Shown here piece by piece: positions 10,301 through 19,600 of a stretch of DNA of 52,741 nucleotides. The notes beneath the pieces are model-generated. The model was not told the origin of the DNA, made no database searches, and was given only the letters and a program-made list of their open reading frames with translations. This DNA comes from Symsagittifera roscoffensis (taxonomy: Eukaryota > Xenacoelomorpha > Acoela > Convolutidae). Every line of letters begins with the position of its first letter. Positions within the stretch are counted from its first letter, which is position 1. The stretch covers positions 679 through 53,419 of the forward strand of contig NW_026971246.1 in the NCBI RefSeq assembly GCF_963678635.1. The letters run 5' to 3'. Both the position numbers and the translations under genes were made by a program.

Positions 10301-12702
10301 AGTATTTCCATTTCTAAAGTCGCTCCAGTCAGAGTGCGGTCACTCCTTTTGGATTTATAACCGGTTGACTTTATCCCCGCCATGAGAATGGGTGGCACCA
10401 TCGCTATATCAGTTAATATTATATCTGTGCCAGACAATTGATAATCACCTTGCCCCAAATCCATGACTTCCTCGACTCGTTTTCTTTTCGCTGAGTTACC
10501 AGCTTTCATCGATATTTCCGAATCCACTTTCGTCTTTCCAATCCTCCTCGGCATCACTCTGCTGCCTAACTTCATTTTCATCGCATTGATTTTATCAATC
10601 ACCATTTTCGATCGCATCGTTCCTCTCCTGGTCCTTGACAGGTACACCACCTCTCCTTCATTGTCCTGCGGTGTCATCTTGATGGGAGAATTCGCTTCAC
10701 TCTCATCAGTGGCTGAGTCGATCAATAACTCACTCAGTCTCCCTTCACACTCATCAAGCTTGTCAAGTACTTCTCTCATCAAGGGTTGATTGAGACCTGT
10801 TTTGAGAATGGACTGGGTCCCATAGCTCTGAATCACAGTCCAGACTTCTTCCATGAACGCCACTCTGTCCAGCTTACATCCCGTCCTACTTTCGTGGTCT
10901 CGGTGATGTACTTCCCATTCTTCTTCGGGTAGCGTTCCCAAGAAAGGTACTCTGGCTGAGGCCTCTATTCTTCTCCTCCGAGGTGATTCCATGAGGATTC
11001 TCTGATCGTTATTTCTTGTATTGCCAGGAGAGCTGCTCTCCGGCAAATTCCGTTTCATTTCCTCAAAGGCTGACGGAGGTTCCAGTGTCGAGATGCCTTC
11101 ATCCGCTGGCTCAGTCGTTTCCAACGTGTCTGCATTATTCTCAAGATCACTGAAGATATTGAAATCCAGGCTGGATGTTCCTCCTGTCGATGCCCTGTCG
11201 TCTTCCCCACCAGCTTGATCTTGTTGCATGGGTTCTTCCGTCTGACGGTTTCCACCCTGTCCGTCATCTCCTTCTGACTTGTCCCCATTCGAGTTCGATG
11301 GTCCTTGTTTGTCATCATCAGCTTCTTCCTGGAATCTCGGTATGAGCAATGTACCGGCTGATTTATCTTCCTCTTCTCCATGGACCACTTTGGTTTCTTC
11401 GCAGCCGAAGGGTGCTAGGAAAATTCTCGTCTGCAATATTCCCGCAACTTTCATCTCTTTTCTCACACTGGTCAGGATTACTGAGGCTTCAGGCAATTCA
11501 GTCCTGCCTCTCATCCTCATTGGAGCTAAGCCTAGTCCCCTCCATTCCTCATCAAATCCTTCAGGCTTGGGAGTAGCAGCGTTGCTTATTCGCCTTCTCG
11601 TCGCTTGATCCGTGTACGCAAATCGTGTGTACTGTAACACGGCGGCATTTCTCCCCACGAAGTATGGATCCATCGTCGCCGAGAAATTCCCTACTCTCCT
11701 TTCATTGGTTTCGAATGCTCTCAACCTAGGAGTTTGTACTACGGAGACTGCTCCGAGCAACATCCTTCTTATCAGAGGGAATTCAGGGATTGCTTCGGGT
11801 AGCTTCTTGTAATCGCCCCAATCCTTCGTCTCTTCTCTCACCTTGTGATACGCTGCTGTGAGACGAGGCACTCTGGTCATTTCGCCATTCGTTTTGTCAT
11901 AGGGCCTCAGATTCCAAAGCTTTGGAAACACCTCGATGTGCCCTCTTTCTACTTCTCCCATGCGGTCACAGAAGTGATCGTCAAAATTGATGACTGTCAT
12001 CTCTGGCTCCGATATTTTCGCAAATAACAGATCTTCACTCATGAGCTCTCGCAATGCGTGCTGCTCACACCAGTTCAGTGTACTACCGTCCACTGCCGAT
12101 ATGAGGTTCAGGTGCAACACCGACCTCCTATATGCTTCCACTTTAACTTCAGGGAACGCAAAGGTGACTGCTGGTCCATAGATCACTGTCACGAACTCCG
12201 TGACTCCTCTGATCAGTGCCAAGGGATCGATTCTCATAGCTAAGCTCAAATCTGTTAACAGCGGCATGCCTCCAACATGTCGTCTAACATCTTCCTCTCT
12301 TTCAATTGTCTCGTCTTCTCCGGTTCCAAAGCGATTTTGCTGCAAGAGATACTGGATAAGAGTGTGTCTCAGGTCTCTTATTTTGTTCCACGAGTCTGTG
12401 GATTTCTTCATATCCAGATTCCTCACTCTCTCTTTCATCTGCTCTGGACAACGTGCCAGTTTCATCAGCCCTCCCAAGTTTCCGTGGGTTATTGCGATCA
12501 AGTCAGAAGTCCATCTAGTCGCAGGTTCTGTATTCCATCCGTAAGCAGTATCACCGGTCCTTTCACGAAATTCTCCGCTCCAAATGTCACAAACAGGGCT
12601 ATTAATTCCACTATCGATACTTTCACTACCGCTTGGAGGAATTCCTTTATCAAGTAGTGCGAGACTTTCGGGTAGACTTTTGCCAAGAAGGACGCGGTCC
12701 AT
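7375..12702 (-). CDS. Element 1 ORF2 C-terminal part fused to ORF3, unknown function
   Basis: A 1,775-codon frame. Homology to Element 2 ORF2 begins near 12505 (SDLIAITHG), so the upstream stretch to 12702 is read-in. The frame then matches Element 2 ORF2 through GGMPLLTDL and YGPAVTFAFP, crosses an acidic, low-complexity linker, and continues without a stop into sequence matching Element 2 ORF3 from about 11060 onward. Conserved ORF3 points include PGSC..C..H.C..C near 8935-8870 (possible zinc site), AFSVPKCVRLARMS, FPCHC near 8120, and THRNAVT followed by LHNSFC at the C-terminus. No signal peptide or membrane span is evident. The role is unknown; the position after gag-pol recalls env, but nothing envelope-like is seen. 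A 1-nt frameshift near 12500 separates it from its N-terminal part, so this copy looks broken. Confidence 0.85.
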   Translation of the reverse strand: MDRVLLGKSLPESLALLDKGIPPSGSESIDSGINSPVCDIWSGEFRERTGDTAYGWNTEPATRWTSDLIAITHGNLGGLMKLARCPEQMKERVRNLDMKKSTDSWNKIRDLRHTLIQYLLQQNRFGTGEDETIEREEDVRRHVGGMPLLTDLSLAMRIDPLALIRGVTEFVTVIYGPAVTFAFPEVKVEAYRRSVLHLNLISAVDGSTLNWCEQHALRELMSEDLLFAKISEPEMTVINFDDHFCDRMGEVERGHIEVFPKLWNLRPYDKTNGEMTRVPRLTAAYHKVREETKDWGDYKKLPEAIPEFPLIRRMLLGAVSVVQTPRLRAFETNERRVGNFSATMDPYFVGRNAAVLQYTRFAYTDQATRRRISNAATPKPEGFDEEWRGLGLAPMRMRGRTELPEASVILTSVRKEMKVAGILQTRIFLAPFGCEETKVVHGEEEDKSAGTLLIPRFQEEADDDKQGPSNSNGDKSEGDDGQGGNRQTEEPMQQDQAGGEDDRASTGGTSSLDFNIFSDLENNADTLETTEPADEGISTLEPPSAFEEMKRNLPESSSPGNTRNNDQRILMESPRRRRIEASARVPFLGTLPEEEWEVHHRDHESRTGCKLDRVAFMEEVWTVIQSYGTQSILKTGLNQPLMREVLDKLDECEGRLSELLIDSATDESEANSPIKMTPQDNEGEVVYLSRTRRGTMRSKMVIDKINAMKMKLGSRVMPRRIGKTKVDSEISMKAGNSAKRKRVEEVMDLGQGDYQLSGTDIILTDIAMVPPILMAGIKSTGYKSKRSDRTLTGATLEMEILSQCGESKMRDFKPSPMNHGKGSVAGQLTPVEYNRLTVSETVSIDEPTGGYMEMLEYRNSARGYVMALEEEKAMEGYLETMLQGTTLKQKAYGTLASSDIQAETIEQLVSLPWKAVVLRYFEEEMRTTPRIHALVAVPYVRTELQLRLAWCMMGLTREEYDSEERKRSKEEKVFLMTNLRDLIVQEGAAVACAKRRDALCFIRFLIEQISVPALSTCVKMLKEGDERTKAMFLLAMLDMQQSKPMRVNMKEPEELEPMKKIDEIRRFSNKELRLTKESMGALPKSSEYCGPIKKKSYSYVSGIIGIAYNPFLSEDIRDCFFDYEQAVLLRFWTSRIVTTKSVNNPQAKLGLVLEEEVTAPSVPKSDKRVEFGLGFSDELLRTSLMAVWELMKPSWCPSPNADSILRATQDIQRELNADCNLRDLNIIYNVMITASKSNGEDRVELPGWGPEDWVKPGSCLAEVCGLEGHVCGSLDCVKTLEKQHKQLTVLFGNVVMKARTETELIADCHGGTDVNLVTALGFYSMFGSLESLLNLEQKHEMVTAISVEVFPGVLQTEQKYIGKWREAIETEMNIRHSETYCRPSGARYLVGSMLAPMCKSKYPVHFVAVDVKSTRTIVDQAFSVPKCVRLARMSEKSYELLCKIFSAVPERTKEELESILGKKFMGYVSGNFSDFEKQKQRGSTVTDYNAVDENDEIHRVMMEVEPLLEASGKRNWRSIMLTHDEFPCHCLLQTWWYPKRSNLVLIWDSGELLSMGLPDSSQPITIVILGVMMAIRWLEAHVRENNRQEAPTREQLQKLDCLKDLDLFETMCKVLNIPMEVKKIWARKRLMPWFRANMTAWLYEYAKKHMSKHGRVYSEYQLDIGAGAFKRAFVTHRNAVTTAVKRISRTSERSGNEKAEMLKEDLERNVTLCLHNSFCRNRESNVDPLPCCKQRVEEQKCWRTASNSVRIVNDVLQDTGTESAESVSQEEEMEH

Positions 12703-13412
12703 CCGGCTCCCAACCCTTCTAGCATGCTGTCTGTCCTTTCAAATCCCTCCTGTCCTTTCACTTCCTGGGTCCAGAAGGTTTCCAGAGTAATCTGACACAT
12801 TCTGTTCACGAACTCAGCTGTCTTTTCTCCGGCATTTTCCGCCAGGTTCACCTCCTTCAACAAGTAGGCGTATATCTTAGTGATCATTACTGGGCCCTGC
12901 TGAAAAGCATCTGCACCCAATGCCGCTACTCTCGGATTCAGGTGTAGCCACTGGTTTGCTTCCGGCTTGGTTCTCAGCACCATCGCTTCCAGATGAGCTC
13001 TCGTCTCCAGTGAATTCTTTCTTCTCGTGTCTTCACTCGCCACTTCCATTGCTCGGAACCACAAGTCGTTGGACATCGCCGTGATCACTCGATGGTCGTC
13101 ATCTATTCCTGGTTTCAGTTTGAGTTGCCGACTGAAGTTGGACAGTTCCAACCCCAGCACTTCGTCCAACACCAACATGTGTAACGCGTGGTCCTTGAAC
13201 CCTCTCATCGCGTTTGAGATATCTGACCATACTGCCGGCAGTTCAGCCTTAAGTGGCCTCAAGTTCTCCATTTCTATCATGCGATTCGGGGCTGATATGA
13301 TCACATCATATTTTCCCTCCGAAAGTAAGGCTACCATTGCATACACAAATTTCAGTCCATCCGGGAGATATGCATATCCCGGAGACAACGCAAATACTAC
13401 TCTCAACGTCAC
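12498..13412 (-). CDS. Element 1 ORF2 middle part, second SGNH-like region
   Basis: The frame directly follows an in-frame TAA (13413-13415) of the preceding part and begins with GTG, so it is a continuation rather than an independent gene. It contains ALSPGY, APNRMIEMENLRPL and VLDEVLGLELSNFSRQLKL. These match Element 2 ORF2 closely and complete the second, degenerate SGNH-like domain that starts upstream. It ends at TGA 12498-12500, where Element 2 stays open. The downstream homologous sequence is in another frame, implying a 1-nt deletion around 12500-12506. Translated alone it would be a fragment. Confidence 0.8.
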   Translation of the reverse strand: MTLRVVFALSPGYAYLPDGLKFVYAMVALLSEGKYDVIISAPNRMIEMENLRPLKAELPAVWSDISNAMRGFKDHALHMLVLDEVLGLELSNFSRQLKLKPGIDDDHRVITAMSNDLWFRAMEVASEDTRRKNSLETRAHLEAMVLRTKPEANQWLHLNPRVAALGADAFQQGPVMITKIYAYLLKEVNLAENAGEKTAEFVNRMCQITLETFWTQEVKGQEGFERTDSMLEGLGAGWTASFLAKVYPKVSHYLIKEFLQAVVKVSIVELIALFVTFGAENFVKGPVILLTDGIQNLRLDGLLT

Positions 13413-16229
13413 TTAATTGAATGATCCCTCCTTTGTCGCGTCTACCACTTCACCCATTGACTCCAGGATGTCTTTTATCGCTGGCCATACTGCGTTTTCT
13501 GCTGTTGCAGGATCTCTGAGCCTGCTCAGAAAACCTCTACTGTGTAGATGGTCATTGATGCCAGCAAACACAATCGTTATCGGGTTCATTTCTGTCTGCC
13601 TTTGTACCCCTATAGCCAATGACACTGATTGCAATAGGTCTAGGTCAACTGCGGCCAGCATTATGACGTCCGGCCAAAACAAAGACTTGGAGGTGTACAC
13701 GAACTCTGAATTCGCTACTACCATGATTTTGGCCTTTCTCATCTCTACTTTGTCGTAGGCGGCGAAGATGGTCTCATCTTTCTTTATCGCTGTCAATCCG
13801 CCATATCTCTGGGCATCACCATCTTGGTTCACTAGTTTTGGATACACTCTCTCCTTCACATGACCAGGTGGTTTCGTCAATTGCCTAAATATCTTCACGT
13901 GTTGTCCAATCGGCGCTCTCGCCGTCAGGAATCTTCCTGGCCTTTCTTCACGATTCCTCTCATCATGGTTCAATCTCACATCTTGCAACGGTCTTGCATT
14001 CACAGGTCCTATTGTGTTGTTGGAGGGCAGTCCCTCCAAGTCGGCAAATATCAAGGCCGTCGTGGAGCTGAAATTTATGCTAGCGGCTATCAACCAGTCT
14101 ACGCCGGTTATCGAGTACAATCTGCTGACGGATAGCGTCGCTCCATTCAGCATCCTCCTTGCATCTTCGATGAAGCTCACTCTCTGTAGGTCCAGCTTCA
14201 TTAGTTCTTCTTTGTATATATGCCAAGGAGACGGTATGGATCGCGACCACATCAATGAGCCTCTGCTCGGTCTTTCCTCTCGACTGGTACTCGTCGTCTC
14301 CGATCTAGTGTCCGATCTAGATGTGCCGGCTACTTCTTCGATTGGTTGGTTGACAGGTCCTATCCTTCTCCTAGGATGAATTGTTCTCCTCATCGGTGCC
14401 TCTCCCAACCGATCCTGTACATCTGTTCTTCGACCTGGTTCACTGGAGCTTTGTTGCCGGTAATTTATGGCGGCTGGGACCGTACCCAAGCGTGTTTCCA
14501 GGTTAGGAGGCACAAAGGTGGTGATCACCGTAACACTCACCGTTCCCTCTTCCTTCAGCACTCCTGTGTCAAAGAGTTCTGCTTCCAGCTCATCCAACCG
14601 TTCTTGGAAGACTCGATTCAACCAAGCTTGTCCTTCGACACTGTCGAAGTGGATGCCATCTGTGGTCAGTCTGGCTTGATCCATGGCTCTCAATTCATGT
14701 TCAATGTCCATGAGGATCATTCTTCCGGCATTTCTATTTGCTAGGTTTCTCAAGATGTTGTTCCATCTCATGACTCCCTCGTTGTGCCTTCTTCCTGATA
14801 CTGTCAGGCTTCTTGTGTTCATTGGCACAGTGCAAACGGTCAGTACCGCGCAACTGAACTTCTGCCAGAGAGTAGTAAACAAACACACCATCATTGCTTC
14901 CCACAGTGCTTCTTGCTCATCTGATCCTCTGGAGATGTCATTCGTCCCAACTAAGATCATCACATTGGGTATCTTCCCTGGATTCATCAGCTCCACCATG
15001 CGATATAATTGGGCAATCGTCGCGCCTCCAAAGGCCATCACCGTGGTGACCCACGAGGTCCTCAAATTCGACAGCACTCTGACTAAGCTGTCTCCCAATA
15101 TCAGGTGAGATGTCCCGAGTGGTGGTTGCTGCAGGTTCACAGCCGGGCTCCAGGTAGCTCGATTGAAGCAGGCTCTCGGATCTGTCTCCGGAACTCCCGT
15201 GAAATTATACTTTAATTGATTATTCTTCTGCACGTCCATTACACGAGACACTTTCTTCGCTGGCATCTTCCTTACTTTTCTCTCTGTGATCTTCGAACTC
15301 CCCCTGAGTGGCGTCACGTCACTTATCCCTTGTCTGATTATTGTCTGGGAGAGTTGTACTCTGCCCGTATCGTCAATCGTTCCATAGGGTGCAGTCACCC
15401 CGGAACCTGGTGCATTCTTGTTAGCGACCAATCGTCCAGCGGTCTCTATCAGTTTTCTCACTGTCTGTTCTACGACGGGATCACCCAAGGTGTCACTAGG
15501 ATCCGGGATTGTTACTCGGTTCGTCTCTGCTGGAAGCCGTGTCTCCGTTGTTTGACTCATTTCTCGAGGTGTCAAGAGCTCCATCGGGGACTGCCCACGA
15601 GGAATATCCCTTGCAGGTATCACTTTCTCAACGGACGTCGTCAACGCCACCTGCTCCGATCGCTCTTTGTATTCCTGCCTTAAGCGTTCGATCTCTTGAC
15701 CCTGCTTTTTGTTGCAGTCTTCAAACAACTTTCTCCACATGTCCCGGTCTTCCTCCATCGCCAGCATGGTCTTCGTCATATCGTCTAACTCCTTCTTCGT
15801 ACTCCTCAGTTGATCGTTCATCTCGTCCAGATCTTGTATGGTTTGGTTCGTCTGAACCTTCTGTGTTACAGGTTTGGGCTTGGAGGGCATTGGCATCTCA
15901 CCTGGTTGGTAAGTCCTAGAACTTCCCAACCCAGGCTCATTCGCCAAGTCACTCCCTGAGAGAGCCCTGTTTCTCCACCTCATCACTCTCATGTTCGGGC
16001 GGTCTAGTACTCCTCTTTCTCCATATGCTGCCATCAACAGGACTTCCGTGGGGCGGTCCCCACGGTTGTCGTGCCCCAAGATGTTAATCAGGGCGGTCAG
16101 CAACATGACCACCTCTGGGTCCTCCAGAGCAAAGTCTCGTTCGATCAGCCGACGATAGATCGCATCTACCATCGGTCCTACATATGCCTCTGCCAGGTCC
16201 ATCAATTCATCCAGGTTGAAATTGTCCAT
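13413..16229 (-). CDS. Element 1 ORF2 N-terminal part, coiled coil plus SGNH hydrolase
   Basis: 938 codons from ATG 16229. Residues 1-110 are helical and match the start of Element 2 ORF2. About 140-200 form a coiled coil. An SGNH/GDSL hydrolase domain follows at about 370-545: GDSL at 379-382 (nucleophile Ser 381), a Gly block FGGA, GTND at 428-431 and DGIH at 524-527. These are the four SGNH catalytic blocks in order. The family includes esterases and lipases that act by a Ser-His mechanism; the substrate here is unknown. A second region with FAGINDHLH near the C-terminus repeats part of the fold. An in-frame TAA at 13413-13415, absent from Element 2, truncates the product. The frame starts 406 bp after the gag-pol stop. 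Confidence 0.87.
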   Translation of the reverse strand: MDNFNLDELMDLAEAYVGPMVDAIYRRLIERDFALEDPEVVMLLTALINILGHDNRGDRPTEVLLMAAYGERGVLDRPNMRVMRWRNRALSGSDLANEPGLGSSRTYQPGEMPMPSKPKPVTQKVQTNQTIQDLDEMNDQLRSTKKELDDMTKTMLAMEEDRDMWRKLFEDCNKKQGQEIERLRQEYKERSEQVALTTSVEKVIPARDIPRGQSPMELLTPREMSQTTETRLPAETNRVTIPDPSDTLGDPVVEQTVRKLIETAGRLVANKNAPGSGVTAPYGTIDDTGRVQLSQTIIRQGISDVTPLRGSSKITERKVRKMPAKKVSRVMDVQKNNQLKYNFTGVPETDPRACFNRATWSPAVNLQQPPLGTSHLILGDSLVRVLSNLRTSWVTTVMAFGGATIAQLYRMVELMNPGKIPNVMILVGTNDISRGSDEQEALWEAMMVCLFTTLWQKFSCAVLTVCTVPMNTRSLTVSGRRHNEGVMRWNNILRNLANRNAGRMILMDIEHELRAMDQARLTTDGIHFDSVEGQAWLNRVFQERLDELEAELFDTGVLKEEGTVSVTVITTFVPPNLETRLGTVPAAINYRQQSSSEPGRRTDVQDRLGEAPMRRTIHPRRRIGPVNQPIEEVAGTSRSDTRSETTSTSREERPSRGSLMWSRSIPSPWHIYKEELMKLDLQRVSFIEDARRMLNGATLSVSRLYSITGVDWLIAASINFSSTTALIFADLEGLPSNNTIGPVNARPLQDVRLNHDERNREERPGRFLTARAPIGQHVKIFRQLTKPPGHVKERVYPKLVNQDGDAQRYGGLTAIKKDETIFAAYDKVEMRKAKIMVVANSEFVYTSKSLFWPDVIMLAAVDLDLLQSVSLAIGVQRQTEMNPITIVFAGINDHLHSRGFLSRLRDPATAENAVWPAIKDILESMGEVVDATKEGSFN

Positions 16230-16635
16230 ACTGTTCTTTCCAAGATTGATTTGATTTCGATTTCAAGTTTTGACTCAAGTGAGCAATTAAATGATCAATC
16301 AGGATCTAGAAAAGAAATCACGAATGTCACACTTGTCAATTTCACCTTAACATACATCGTTAAAATTTGCTTAAAGACAGTTCAGATAAAAAGATATTTA
16401 TCCTAAAATTTATTAAAACCAATTGGTCTCTAAAATTTTGGAATTCGACCTAAGATTGGACAGTCCAAACTTTGGATCTATTCCCAAGATCGTCTTTTAG
16501 TTTTTCATGGTCACTAACCCCTACTTGCCCATGATCTTAATAACCTAACACATAACATAACATAACGTAACATGACACACATATCACATATTACATGCAG
16601 CTTGGTCTTTGGCCTAACACCCTCTCGCACATCAC
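16230..16635 (-). other. Spacer between Element 1 gag-pol and ORF2
   Basis: About 406 bp without a gene. It contains ATAAC-type short repeats near 16545-16575 and, in element orientation, an AAATTTTAG tract near 16402-16411. That tract could be a splice or trans-splice acceptor for an ORF2 message. The corresponding Element 2 spacer has a TTATTTTCAG tract. No internal promoter is recognisable. Confidence 0.5.
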
Positions 16636-19600
16636 TCAGCCTATACTTAAGTAATATTTCTTATGTAGATACACTTGTATGCTCGTATCAGAGAATATCA
16701 CGTGTGCAAGCGCGTACAATTCCCGAGGATGCAGTCTTCCTCTATTTGGATCGTACACTGGAAGCGAAAGCTCCTTCACGTCCATTTCCACAAGGAAGTC
16801 CCTCAGCCTCGTCAAAGACAAGACTAGGTTTTCTGGGTCCACGTGCTGCTTCTCTGTCGCCCTCGTTACCAAGAAGCATAAGTACTTTCCCGGTATCTGC
16901 GACACCGCCGGGGGTAAGGCTGCTACGCCCCCTATCCCTGGTCTTTGCTTCCAAAGGAATTCCACGTTTTTGTATTCCCTCTTAAAATCTGCCGCTAGCG
17001 CCGTCCTAAAACTCATGTCTGCGGTGATTGCTATCGCACATGTTCTGTTTGTGAGTATGAAATCACTATCTGTTAGTACTATGTTACTCGAATATTCATT
17101 TGGTAAATTAAAATATGACTCAACTACCCTGCCTATGTCAGGTTTCTTAGGTTCTTCACCTGTTTCTGCTTCTAACTCTCCTGTTTCTCTTGCTATTCTC
17201 AATTTTTTTATTATCAAGTTTTCAGTGTGGGTAAGTCCTACCCCCACTCCCCGGACAAAAATATCCATCGGCGTCCCCGTCGATCGCATACCGGGTATTA
17301 AGTCAAGATTAGAAGCTGGAATGAGAAGTTGTCCTTCCTGGGCAGCCCAGGAAGGATCATCTCGTTCGGTCTTAATGTATTTCGCGCTTTCGCGATCTAC
17401 GTCTTGAATCGTAACGCTGGTCTTTTCAGGGTCTGATGTCATTTCGTTCAGCCACTCTAAGATACGCAGGTTCGTCAGGTCTTGTTCATTTGACTGCTGT
17501 TGCTCATCGTCGAACTCCACCTCGGGTTTCGACCAGTCGTCAACCCACTCATCGTTGTGATCATCGACTATGTCAATGTCCTGTGACACTGTTATTTCCT
17601 CTAAACCCACTACTTCCTCCACTATTTTCTTTAGATCTATCCTATCCACTACAAAGTCGTCACCGTAAGGATTGTATTTCTTTCTTGGTCTCGTCCCGTC
17701 TTTCTGACGAGTCTGCATCGTGAACGGAAGATCTGGTTCCATGTTCTTGGGAACCTCTGTCTGTTCGGAATCCTGCCAATCTTCCTCTGCGTAGGGCAAG
17801 GTTTCATCGTCCGCTTCGATCTGTTCGTTTGGATCCAGGTCCAATGGTGTATCCGTACCTTCCTCTACGACTTCGTTTCCATCGTTCTTCTCCCTGGTGC
17901 CTTTTTCATTGACCTCACAAGCAGGATCCATCATTAGATAATCCCCTTCTTCCATGTCTGCAGGTATACACCAGTCTTCTGTCGATGGATTGTGTGGCTT
18001 GATGTTCTCGTAGTGGGCGGCTCGGCCAGTACTCAGTCTATAAAAGCGTCTCTCTTGGTGCACCTCTGTAATCATGAAGGGTCCCCTCCACTTCTTCAGA
18101 AGCTTTTTTGTCCCTTTCGGTGGTATAACGTTCTGAAATACCCATACGTAGTCTCCCACCGAGTAAGCCTTTGCACCAGCTGCTTTCTTGTCGAATCTTT
18201 TCCTCTGCCTTGCCTGTGCCTGCTGAGTGTTTCGTCTACACAAGTCGTTCAACTCCTGTTGGCGTCTGATCACATCCCTCACGTAGACCTGTGGGGATGT
18301 TTTCTTTCCCTCATACTCTGGGTAGAAGAATGTCAAGGGTAAAGACTTCTCGTGTCCCGTCAGCATCATGTGTGGACTGACTCCAGTGGTGGAGTGTTGC
18401 GTGCTATTATAAGCTCCCATCACCTGTGAAAGGTATCTGTCCCAATCGGTCATGTACCTGGAACAATATACCCTCAGCATCGACACTAACGTCCTATTCT
18501 GTCTTTCCACTAAGCCATTCGTCTGAGGGTGGTATGTCGTGGAGTGAGCCTGAGCGACTTGTGACCGTCTCATAAGCTCTTTCGTAAGCTCGCCTACGAA
18601 AGCCGTTCCATTGTCCGATTGAAACGTCATTGGACATCCGTGTCTTGCTATCCACGTATTGATCAGGTGGTCGCATGTCTCTTCCGCCGAGGCAGTTATG
18701 CAGGGCACGGCCTCTGCATACTTCGTGAAGTGATCTATCATGACCAAGACTTGGTTGTAACCGCTGTCTGTCATGCATATCTTCTGGTGATCTATCTGCA
18801 CCACCTCGTTGAATTCAGACGACTCAATTGATTGTAAAGGAAATCGCAACTTCCTAGGATCCTTGACCTGTTGGCATGACAGACATGCTGTCACCCATTT
18901 CTCGCATGCCTTTTTCATCCCAGGCCACTCAAAGCGCTTCAGGATCCTCTGATACACTTTGTCGATCCCTTGATGGCCCATCTGATCATGCGACCTGAAT
19001 AATAGTTCTGTCTGATAGAGTTGCGGCAACACTATCGCGTTATATTTGTATAAGACCTTGTCTTCTTCTCTTCTCCTGCAAGCCACGATCCCGTCCTTGT
19101 TCAGATATAATCTCCCCTCCTTCTGCATGAAGTATTGTCTCAGGATCCTATAGCTGTCTTCTTCCAGATCACCTTTGTCAGGTGCACCGTTTTCTATCCA
19201 CCTTTTTAGGTTGCTTGTCATGCGATCATTTCTCTGCGCCCTTAGAAGGTCCGAGAGTCTGTATCTCGCCTTCAAGTACGTCTTCATGACTCTCATCTGA
19301 CTGTTCAGCTCGTTGGGCTGATGTGTGTCTTCTTCCATCTTAACGCACCAAATCTTCGCCAACGGTTGTGTTTCTTGTTGAAACGGCTGAAGATCAGTCC
19401 TGACTACCTCTTTCTGCGGCAACAGGCTTATCGAACGTTTCGATACCGCTATCGTTTCTAAGTCATCCGCTGCGTTGTCAAAGACTCTTTCGCTTGGTAT
19501 TAGGTAGCGATCACTGTCAGGATCCTGATACACCTCTCTGTCCAGGTTTCTCGCCCGAGTTTCCACTAGTAGCGTGTGTATCGCCAGTTCTGACAGTTCT

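Noticed and set aside
12498-13412. Independent GTG-start gene
   Set aside because: It is in the same frame as the preceding part, directly after a single TAA, and matches the middle of one continuous protein in Element 2.
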